Of a stretch of 64,000 nucleotides of DNA, positions 21,401-33,400 are shown one piece after another (position 1 is the stretch's first letter; each line of letters begins with the position of its first letter). Both the position numbers and the translations under genes were made by a program. The stretch spans positions 93,177,947 through 93,241,946 of the forward strand of contig NC_088784.1 of the NCBI RefSeq assembly GCF_958450345.1, in the 5' to 3' direction. The notes below the pieces were generated by a model. The model saw only the letters and a list, made by a program, of their open reading frames with translations. It was not told the origin of the DNA and ran no database searches. The DNA is from Calliphora vicina. Taxonomy: Eukaryota > Arthropoda > Insecta > Diptera > Calliphoridae.

Positions 21401-24400
21401 TCCTTATATGGAAGCTATGACTAATTATGGACCAATCGGTTGAAATTTGGTTGTGATATTTATGTCTATATGAAAGTTATTTGTGTTGAATTTTATGTAT
21501 ATACCAACATTTTTAAGAGATTTATACTCGTTAAAGATATTTTCGAAAGTGGGCCTTATATGGGAGCAATGAGCAATTATGAACCGATCACCATTAAATT
21601 AGGTCGTATGATTTGTGTCTATATTAAAGTTATCTATGTTGAATTTTATGTGTATAACAACATTTTTAGGAGATTTATACTCGTTAAAGTGATTTTCGGA
21701 AGCGGGTCTTATATGGGAGCTATGACTAATTATGGACCGATCATAATAAAATTTGGTGACATGAATTTTGTGTATATAAAACTTATTTGAAGCGGAATTT
21801 GTGGAGATACATATATAAATTAAAGATTTATGACCGATCAAGTCCAATTTCGGGAGGACATTTGTATGGGGGCTAAGTGAAATAGTGGACCGATTTCTGC
21901 CAGTTTCAACAGGCTCCGTCCTTAAGCCAAACTAATTATATGTACCAAATTTTATTAAGATATCTTCAAAATCGACCTGTACTCTGCGCACAAGGTTTAC
22001 ATGGACAGCCAGCCAGACGGACATCGTTTAATCGACTCAGAAAGCGATTCTAAGTCGATCGGTATACTTTAGGTAAGTGTGACTCTAATATTTTTGGGCG
22101 TTGCAAACATCTGCACAAACGCATAATACAAAAAAAATTTTATTTTTTTTTCAAAATCAAAAACCTTGTTGGCTTCTTTTAAAAATGAACCCTTTTTTAT
22201 TTTTTTTGCTCGAAAGAATGCATAGAAGATTCATTGAAGATCTTCTTGGTCGCTTAGTGGGGTGCGAGTGGGATATCTATCAAAATATATGTTTTGTAAC
22301 TCAAAACATACAATTTTTGACTTTTTTTTTTGGCAAAATCTAACTTTTTTCAGAGTGGGCCATTTTCTTAATTTTTTTATTTTTTTTTTTTTGCTCAAAA
22401 GAGTAAATATTTTTTTTCCGAAATCAAAACTTTTTTGACTATTTTTTCAAAATGGGAACTTTTTTTCTTCAACGAAAGCTTAGATATTTTCCTTGAAGAC
22501 CTATTTGTTAGCTTAGTATGATGCGAGTTCGATATCTGTCAAAATAAATGTTTTGTAACTCAAAACATACAATTTCTAGACTTTTTTTGTAAAATCAAAA
22601 ACTTTGCTGATTTTTTTATACCCTTCGCCGTAGGAAGGGTATATATAAGTTTGTCATTCCGTTTGTAGTTTCTACATTCTTCATTTGCGACCCCACAAAG
22701 TATATATATTCTGGATCGTTATATATAACGAAGTAGATATAGCCATGTCCGTCTGTCAGTCTGTATGTTGAAATCAACTTTCCGTAGCCTTCAAATAACT
22801 TACATACATGATATTGGGAATTTTTCCGGCTCGGTTGCTTTTTAAGCCCACAAATGGCTGAGATATAAGGCAAAAACCGGGACAACCTCGATCTGCATTA
22901 CTATATAGACAATATGGATATCTAATGATAGATATTTCAAAGTCCATTGCAATGATGTATATAAGGCTATAATAAGTTGGACCTACAATTGGTAAAAATC
23001 GGGAAAAATAGGTTTTAACCCGAATTTTTTTTTCACCAAAACAATTTTTTTTCACAAATTCTTGTGCCGAAAATAACAATTTGGAAAAAATTTGGAAATT
23101 TTAAAAAATTTAATTTTGTTTAAATAAAAATATTTTTAAGTCTAATTTGGTGAAGGTTATATAAGATTCGGCACAGCTCTCTTTTCAAAACGGACCCTTT
23201 TTTAATTTTTTTCTTCGCTCAACAGAAAGTCTTTTCCTTGAAGACCTTTTTTGTAACTCAAGATTTTTTTTTGCTAAATCAAACTTTTTTTCCAAAATGG
23301 GCCCTTTTTTAATTTTTTTTTTCTCAAAAGAAAGCTTAGGTCCATTCTTTTAAGAGGGGTTTAGTCGCTTAGTGGCATTCGAGTGGGATATATGTATATC
23401 AAAATAAAATGCAGCAATGGCTAACCTTGCACGGTGGTCAATACCGGCCAAATCTTTATAACCGATCGATCGATAAATATTTCGATGTTCAAATACAGGG
23501 ATTGGCCAAAAAAGCATGGACGATCTAAAAGTATACGATCAAAAATAAAGAATAAAATATGTGATCATTCATCAATGCCTAAAATTTGGTGTACATTTAA
23601 GAACAACACACTTGATCCATCGCAAAAAATATAAGAAATTACATACAGGAGTTGGCCAAATAAACATTGACGTTATAAAAGTATCGAAAAAAGTATGTAA
23701 TTTTTGTAAACGGCTTCAATTAGGTTTATAATTATAAATAACATAAATGATCCATTGAAAAAATTTCGACATACAAATACACATTTTTCTAATATTAAAA
23801 TGACAAGAAAAAACCTTTAACTTTACAGCACTATAAATAACCATGTAGTTACTTTAAGGCCAAAATTATAATGATACTGTATATTCTGAAGTGCTAAGAA
23901 AAATTTATCATAAAAATTTTATAAAAAATAAAAAATAAAATTTGGCCGGAATTTACCACCTTGGTGCAAATTTCATTGCGATCGGACGACATCGATTTTA
24001 AAAGTTGGTTCACTTGACATGAAATCCTCCATATACATTTTAACAAATCATATATTATTTCCCAAATCACTTAAGAGAAAACGCACGACTTGATTGTTTT
24101 ATAATAACTTACTTTTTCTAGATTTACCAAATATTAAATCTTTTTCGTGGTCTTCTAAATGCTCCAGCAAATTGTTTTCATCAATCTGTAAAGAAAGTAG
24201 AGAAAAGACAAATTAATAATAAAAAAATATTAATAATAGAAAACTAACTAAATTTAATTAAAACAAAAATGAAAAGGTATATTCTTACATACATGAGATG
24301 TATGTATATGAATTAATATTTACAACTCTAAGTTAGCAAAATACATAAAATACAGGTGAAGTCGAAACCCCTAAATAAACAAACAGATACAATCATAGAA

Positions 24401-27400
24401 AACATCACTTTCACTTAAATCTTTATGTTTAAATCTAAAGACAACACTACTCTAATTTCAATACTGACTTTTTTTCAAAGAAAATTTTTTCTTTAGTAAA
24501 AAAAACTACATACGTTTACAAAAAACTAAAATATATAAATGAATATTAACAGCTTCGAGATCATATTTTTCCAAAGAAATTTTAAAAGTTTGAAGCCCTG
24601 AAAACAAGATAATTTACATACATGAAATTTTTTATTTTTTTTTTGTTCCATCCAACTAACTTAGTTGTTAATTAAACTCTACAGCTATTTTAAATATATG
24701 TTTAAGTAAATTATACGATTATGAGTTGAAAATAATAAAAACAAAAAGTCGTCTTTATGAAATTTCATGAATAGTAGTAAATAATTTGTTGTGTGGGGAT
24801 CATCTGCCTCTAACACTGTGTAGAAAATAGAAAAGCTCACGCTTATGCGTATTTAATTCAGCCATGCATAAATTTATTTTATTTTATTGTATCCAACCCA
24901 TGCATTTGTCTAAAACGAAAGAGTTGTAGTTACTTGTTGTTGCTTCTTGATGTTGGTGGCATAAATAATACTCCCCTCCATATACAACTCCTCCTCTATA
25001 GCACCACTTAATAAATAAAACACTACTTTGCTCTATCCATGCTCCCCGCATTTATTCAATAGTTTAACCACATATGAAGTATGCCTAATTAGGGAGCTTC
25101 AATTGGGAATGGAAAATTTAATACGATCGTGATTTTTGTTGATACTATTTCATATTAAAAAGTACCGTGATCTCCCGCGACACATTTGATATTTTTAAAC
25201 AGCTTTCAGTATTTTATGTAAAAAAATATTCTTTAGACTCAGCATTATTTGCTGTTCGATATAAACATGTTCGTTCATGTTTTATTTCTTTTACTTTTAA
25301 TTTTATCATAAAAGAAGACAGTAATTAAAACGTACGAATCCGCTCATTTAACTCATTAGAGTGTTGCAAAAACTCAATGATTTGACAATTGAACTTCTAT
25401 GCATTTTCCATAGTCCAATTTGAAGAGAAAATGTTGTGTATAACATAATTTTTTAAAGGAAATGTTAGGTGTAACTGAATTTTCTATAGAACAATTTTGG
25501 GTATAACAGAACTTTCTGTTTAGAAAAATTGCGTATAACAGTATCTTATACAGAAAATGTTGTGTATAACAGTATTTTCTCTAGAAAATGTTGTGTATAA
25601 CAGAATTTTCTATAAAGAATGTTGCGTATAACAGAATTTTCTGTATAGAAAGTTGTGTATAACAGTATTTTATACGGAAAATTTTATGTATAACAGAATT
25701 TTCTATAGAGAATTTTCTATAACAATATTTTCTATAGAAAATGTTAATAAAAATATTCAAAAAGTACTTTGAGGGTGAAAAAACGTACTATTTGAATATT
25801 AACTCCCTGTGGACCAAGACCTTAAATGGTTGAAAAAGTTTTATTTTTTATGAAATATTGAAAATAAGGACATCAGGAAGTTATTTACAAAATTTTAATT
25901 TTGTGGAGGACCTGCAATGATCCGAAAGGGACCTGGTACCGTTGGGTCAGCAACAGCCAAAAAATAAAAAACTCATAGATTTTTGTTTACATTTTATTAA
26001 TATATTGATTAGTTTTGTAACTTTTATAAAATTTTCTATTACATGTCTATTTTATTTTAAATAAACACCACAATGAGAATATGAAATTATTCACCATTAT
26101 TCTGGGTAAGCGAGTTTGCCAATAGGCAAAAAAATTATATTATTCCAAAGATTATAATGTACTTCAAAGTACTTTTGGGCAAAAAGGGTCAAAATATGTT
26201 AAATTTTCATTTTGTAAGCTTATTATTGTTATGGTACTTATAAGTACCGTCGGTCGACAAAGGGTTAAGTATTTTGATACCGAACAAAAATTTATTTACC
26301 AATCCTGGCTTCAATAGAACGAATTTGATAAATATTGTGTAGAATTTGCATTTTTAACCACTTAACAATTAAGATTTGCAACGAAAAAATTATACATTAA
26401 TATTTATCGTGATAATGAATACGAATTTATTCCCAAGCGAATTTTGACGATCCCATAATTATATTTTAATTACTGAATATACATACATATGTATATAGAG
26501 CGAGTACATTTGGGTGGGGGAATAAATTAATATTTATTTGTTTATGCTAGATATTTCAAAAACCTCTGCAACGAACATATAACGTCATAGTAAGTCGGAC
26601 TTACAATAGGTCAAAATCAAGAAAATATGTTTTAGCCCAAATTTTTTTTTGATAGAAAAAAATTTTTTGTTATAAAATTTTTTTAAATTTTTTGTCATAA
26701 AATTTTTTAAATTTTAATAAAATTAAAAAAAGTTTTAAAAAAATAAAATTTTTTTCACTAATCATTTTTTTTATAAATTTTTTAAATGTTGTTTTCGTAA
26801 AAATATTTAAAATTATTTTAAAGTATAATTTGGTGAAGGATATATAAGATTCGTCACAGACGAATATAGCTCTCTTACTTGTTTATATTAAAACCTTTCG
26901 GTTGTAGGGGTGGGGGGCAATTTCCTTTTTTCATCCCCCTGGATCCGCGCCTGAGCAAGTAACTATTTTCAAAAACAAATCCGTGAAAGAAGATATCCAG
27001 TGACTATTTTCTTAATTACAAAATTATTTTAATTCCAAGATTTAATTTAGTCAAATTTATATGCATCCAAAATAGTGTATTTTTGACTTCGGGTAATTAA
27101 TTTAAATAAAAGAAGTAAATAAAACAAATAAACACCGAGTCATTACTTGGGATGAAAAATGGATCCATTACGATAACCCGAAGCATAAGAGATCGTATGT
27201 GAAGCCCGGACAACGAGCAGAATCGAAACCAAAGTCAAATATCGTATTTGTTGGGACAGAAAGGGTCCTATGTATTATGAGCTGCTGAAATCTGGCCAGA
27301 CCATCACCTGTATTGAACGCAACTGATTCGTTTGAAGCGAGCATTGACCGAAACCCCACAGAATATGCGGCCAGCCATGAAACCGTAATATTCCATCATG

Positions 27401-30400
27401 ACAACCCTCGGCCACATTATGCAATACCTGTTAAAAACTATTTAGAAAGAAGTGATTGGGAAGTTATGCCTTACCCGCCTTATAGTCCAGACCATGCCCC
27501 GTCCGACTACTATATGTTATCTATTGTTCTTAGCAAACTGTGTCCCAAATAGTTTAGATAGCGATTTCCTCAGTCTTAAAAAAATTAAAAATTTTTTTTC
27601 GAAATTATAAACTTTTTTATTTTTTTTTCAAAATGAGCCCTTTTTTATCTTTAAAGAAAGCTTAGATATTTTCCATGAAGACCTATTTGGTCACTTAGTG
27701 GGATACAATTTTTGACTTTTTTGCAAAATCAAAAACTTTGTTGACTTTTTTTCAAAATGGACCCTTTTTATCCTTTATTTTTGCCTTGAAAGCCCTTTAA
27801 AAATAAAAATAAAATTTTTTGTTTAATTTTTTTCCGAAATCAAAAACTTTTTTTTTTCAAAATGGGCCCTTTTTTCTCTAAAGAAAGCTTAGATATTTTC
27901 CTTGAAGATCTATTTGGTCGCTTCGTGGGATATCTATCAAAATAAATGTTTTGTAACTTAAGACATAAAATGTTTGACTTTTTTTTTTGGCAAAATCTAA
28001 CTTTTTTTTAAAAATTGGGCCCTTTTTTAATTTTTTTTTCTCAAAATAAAGCTTTTTTCCATTCCTTTAAGAGGTTTTTGGTCTCTTAGTGCGAATTTTT
28101 TTTATTTTTTTTAATTTTTTTTTTGCTAAGAACAATAAGCATGAGAAAAACACGTGTTTGGCCAAAATGTAAAATTCCGACCTCCTCTAAATCAGAGAGT
28201 TTTAGACCGATCTTATTGAAAAATTGTGCAAATTTCATTGCGATCGGAAGACATCGATTTCAAAATCGATGTTAGTTCTATTGGATAGTAATTCGGACAC
28301 CATTTTTCAACAAGATCGGTCAAGAACTCTCTGAGTTATAGGAGGTCAAAATTTGACATTTTGGCCAAACAGGTGTTTATTTTTATCCATATAACTTATT
28401 ACCTATTGTTCTTAGCAAAATGTGTCCCAAATAGTTTAGATAGCTATTTATGCAATCTTTCGAAAAAAAAAATTAAAAAAATTTAATAAAATATTTTTAA
28501 TTTTTTTTTTAAATCAAAAATATTTTTGACTTTTTTTTTCAAAATGGGCCCTTTTTATTTTTTTTAAGAAAGCTTAGGTCTTTTCCTAAGCGACCTAGTG
28601 GGATGCGAGTGGGATATCTATCAAAAAAAATATTTTGTAACTCAAGATTTAAAATTTTTGAATTTTTTTGCAAAATCAAAAACTTTGACTTTTTTTAAAA
28701 AAAATGGACCCATTTTTTAATTTTTTTTTTTTGCTCAGAAGAAAGCTTTTGTGTTTTCCTTTAACACCCTTTTTGTCGCTTAGTGGGATGCGAGTGGGAT
28801 ATCTATAAAAAAATGTTTTGTAACTCAAGACATACAATTTTTTATTATATATATATATTTACCACTCATGGTGAAGGGTATACAAATGCATTTGTGTTAA
28901 TTTCTATTTGGTATAACACCCTAATATACATTTATGAAAAAGCTAATGAGTAGTCTGTTGTTTTTCTAAACGCCACTAATTGACTACAAGGGCACTAAAG
29001 GTAAAAATACTACAAGTACATTATTTTCTAGTCAGCATACAAGTACCATATATTGTGTTTTCGTTGTTGTATTTAAAAATTATTACTTGTAAAAAACTTA
29101 AAAAAACATTTAGTTGGTCAGAATCGATTATATGAATCCCTACATGATAAATTTAAATCACTTGGTTTAAAAATACTTAATTAGTGCTGCAAATAGATAA
29201 ATGGTTGTACAGAAGTTTTATGACTTTCAATCGAGTTTAATATTTAATATCCAAATATTTCATTAATTCGTTACAGAATTGAAACCATTGAAGTATTATT
29301 GATATCAAGTCTCTCTCTCCATCTAACATGGCATGATAACGAACGTAATTGACGATAATTTCATCAACGATAAAATACGATTGTCTCCAAGTCAACATGT
29401 GGAGATAATGGAGTATCTTGAGGGTTTGTTGAATTTCGGTAGTATATTCTAACGTTGATGGTTCTGATATTGACCGATCATAAACGTATTAAGTCCCTAT
29501 TAGAATCCCCTTTACAAGAAACTACACATTTAATGGTCAAATTCATTAATTATGTTCCCAACCTTTAAACTTCCCTACTAACACTCACCTCTTAATGTAG
29601 CTCAATCTCAAACCAGAAGTTGAAAAGCATTTACAAGCACTTGCACACTTGCAAATGCCTGTGTAAATCCACAAAAAAGAAAATGAGCCAAATGCAAAAA
29701 TTTGTTCATGCCGACTTTCAGCATTTATGATGAATCGACACTAATTATTATATTTTGTACATTGTGCATAATTATGCCTTGAGTGTAAAATATAAATCAT
29801 GATCTTCTCAGCATTTCTTTAGCAAATTGAAAATCACGTGCAAACAAAATTGACTACCGTGAACATTAATCATGCATAGTTTTTTAGCTGTAGATGTGCG
29901 GCACATCTTCATTTCACTTGAAAAATATTTATGTACATTAGAGTGACAGCCGATTTTTTTTTTTTAGATTTCAAAGAGTGCCGGGTGGAATATTGTGACA
30001 CTAGGCCTAAATGTTAAGTGCTGAAAATTTGAGCCAAATCGGGCAACGATTTCTGGACGCGCATCGAGGTCAAAGTTCAGATATATGCAAAATTTTACTG
30101 TTAATATGGAATAAATAGGTGAAACTCGTTAACTTTCTGCATTGTTTTCTAGAAATGTGTAGATTTATTTATATTAATGAATATTACATTAAACAAAATT
30201 TTTTGGAAATTAACCCTGTATCTCCTTTGGTTCAAAATGACCCAAAAACTGTATTATCGCCAAAATTAGAGAAAAATGCAAATTTTTCAGTTTTTGAAAT
30301 AATTTTGCTACTAAATAAATACTTTTGCAATTGAATGCAAAAGAATCGAAATATGTACGTAATTATCATTGTAATGAGATATAAATGACAAAATTTGATT

Positions 30401-33400
30401 AAAAAATTTTAAAGTTATTACAAATTCGCCAGCCCATTAACGTGTTTCAGGCCACTTGAACAAAAAATTTAGGAAAAAAATTAAGATATTTCGAGAAAAA
30501 TTAAAATAAAAGCTCATTTTTACTTAAAATATGTCCATATTTACTTGTATATGAGTTTTTGTCTTCGTAGGATACCGTTAACCTATTCGAAGGTATGGCC
30601 AAAAAAAATAATTTTTTTTAACGGCTGTTTCAAAACTCCATTTTCAAATTTTTAAAAATTTTGTTAAACAAATTTCAGATTTTTTCGATCATCACATTGG
30701 GGTTTATTGAGATCAAAATAGGGAATAAAAATATGAAAAAATTATGTCAATACCTCTTACAGTTTTTCCGTACCTGCGATTGAAATTTTGCGTTTTTCAA
30801 GAAAAACTAATTTTTTGTCCATATTTAGGCGAATGAGTCCAATTTCCCTAATGTTATAAATTTTAAGTAAAACCTATTCACAATATTATAGTCCTTGTAA
30901 TTTTAAATATGTTCTGAAAGTTTTACTAAAATCGGTAAACGATAACCTTTGAATCGTGAAGGTCAAAGGTAAAATTTTTCAATATTTGGAATTTCTAATG
31001 AAAATATACTGAAATGTTATATATTTTTGGGCCGATTTTCATGAAACTTGAGGAAAATATATATTGGTGTCTAGCATTTACAACAACAGTGCAAAAATGG
31101 ATTTTAACCTTTAAGAGGACTTGGGGTCAAAATGGTTGTGTTTTTCGTGATTTTAAAAGTTGAGGGTAATTTGGACCCCAAGTGCTGCTAAGGGTTAATT
31201 TCGATTTTTGTGCTGTTATTTTAAATTCTGGACTTTATGTTATATTTTTCTTAAGTTTCAAGAAAATCGGCCCAAAAGTATATAACATTTCAGTATATTT
31301 TCATTAGAAATTCCAAATATTGAAAAATTTGACCTTTGACCTTCACGATTCAAAGGTTATCGTTTACCGATTTTAGTAAAACTTTCAGAACATATTTAAA
31401 ATTACAAGGACTATAATATTGTGAATAGGTTTTACTTAAAATTTATAACATTAGGGAAATTGGACTCATTCGCCTAAATATGGACAAAAAATTAGTTTTT
31501 CTTGAAAAACGCAAAATTTAAATCGCAGGTACGGAAAAACTGTAAGAGGTATTGACATAATTTTTTCATATTTTTATTCCCTATTTTGATCTCAATAAAC
31601 CCCAATGTGATGATCGAAAAAATCTGAAATTTGTTTAACAAAATTTTTAAAAATTTGAAAATGGAGTTTTGAAACAGCCGTTAAACAAAATTATTTTTTT
31701 TGGTCATACCTTCGAATAGGTTAACGGTATCCTACGAAGACAAAAACTCATATACAAGTAAATATGGACATATTTTAAGTAAAAATGAGCTTTTATTTTA
31801 ATTTTTCTCGAAATATCTTAATTTTTTTCCTAAATTTTTTGTTCAAGTGGCCTGAAACACGTTAATGGTCTGGCGAATTTGTAATAACTTTAAAATTTTT
31901 TAATCAAATTTTGTCATTTATATCTCATTACAACGATAATTACGTACATATTTCGATTATTTTGCATTCAATTGCAAAAGTATTTATTTAGTAGCAAAAT
32001 TTTTTCAAAATCTGAAAAATTTGCATTTTTCTCTAATGTTGGCGATAATACAGTTTTTGGGTAATTTTGAACCAAAGGAGATACAGGGTTAATTTCCAAA
32101 AATTTTTTTTTAATGTAATATTCATTAATATAAATAAATCTACACATTTCTAGAAAACAATGCAGAAAGTTAACGAGTTTCACCTATTTATTCCATATTA
32201 GCAGTCAAATTTTGCATATATCTGAACTTTGACCTCGATGCGCGTCCAGAAATCGTTGCCCGATTTGGCTCAAGTTTTTAGCACTTAACATTTAGGCCTA
32301 GTGTCACAATATTCCACCCGGCACTCTTCAAAATTTTAACAAAAATTTTTTTCCATACAACTGATTGTCACTCTAATGTACATGCATGCACTTGACCGGA
32401 GCACAAGCTGTTTACAAAGAAATGTATTTAGCTAATGAAAAAGCAGTCTAAACAGGACTAGATATACCCTACAAATGCACAAGGCGAAGCCATCTACGAC
32501 TATATATGGCTTAGTTATTTTGCACTTTTTGGATTTTTGATGCTGCCATGATCTGAACAGTTCTACATACACGTAAATTATCATCCCACAGAAATACTCT
32601 AACATTAAATATTAGAAAATAGGCTACGAATTTATTTTTAGATCCTTCAACATGAGTGGGACGGGTAGACGCGGATCCAAAAACCGAAAAGTTTTCATAT
32701 AAAAAAGGAAAGTATAAAAATGTAAAATAAATTTTACTTTATTATACCCCCACCCCCCCAAATGGTTGACCTGGATCCGTGCCTGGGCAAGCGTATATAC
32801 ACATAAGTTTGCCATTCCGTATGTTATTTCCACATTTTCAATTTGCGACCCCATATATATATAAGATCCCGTAGTTCCTACAAGGAGCATAGGGCCTCAA
32901 TAAAATGTTTGAACATCTCCCTATTTTGTGCTAACGCCTTTCACTTCTCCCTTACAACTCTTGCCACTGCTATTTACTTCGTCCTCAATCTGCCTTCTCC
33001 ATATATGAGCTGGGCGTCACCTTTTTTTCTTCTCTTGTGGGTTCCTGTATATAGAAGTTCTAAGGGTGTGGCCGATCCAACGCCATTTTCGTCTCCTTAT
33101 CTCAATCGATAAGATTTGTTGGCATGATTTTTCCAGAGAGTGTGATTATATATGGTTATCGGGCAGAATACACGTAGGATCTTGCGAAGACAGCGATTCA
33201 CGAATACTTGCATTGTCCGTATATCACAAATGACAGCGTTGCAAGTTTCGCAGCCGTACAAAAGGGTCGATTTTACATTGACATTAAAGATTGCTATTTT
33301 CGTACGCAGCGATAAAGACGGTGATCTCCAAATAGGTTTTAGGCGACGTGCCTTCTGCAAGCCTATTGCAAATACATCCCGGGAGGTTGCATTTATACGT

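Larger units (their letters stand above)
20574..24036. mobile_element. element E: long inverted-terminal-repeat element with inserted A and B copies, intron 2
   Basis: The left end (ATTTCATGTCAAGTGAACC..., then GATCGGGATGAAATTTGCAC) recurs inverted at 23940-24030 (GTGCAAATTTCATTGCGATC... GTTCACTTGACATGAAAT). The terminal repeats are about 65 bp. Inside are about 190-bp tandem units with TGTTTTGTAACTCAA, GGGCCCTTTTTT-like runs and TTAGTGGGATGCGAGTGGG (22130-22616 and 23182-23410). Family A (20837) and family B (22617) copies interrupt it. Related fragments are at 27515-28850 and 53213-54060. No transposase was found. Confidence 0.6.

Noticed and set aside
30119..30334. 71-codon ORF, mirrored at 32183-31968, about 90 percent identical
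   Set aside because: Both lie in the arms of the palindrome, so the duplicate ORF follows from the arm identity; no family resemblance or start context supports a gene.
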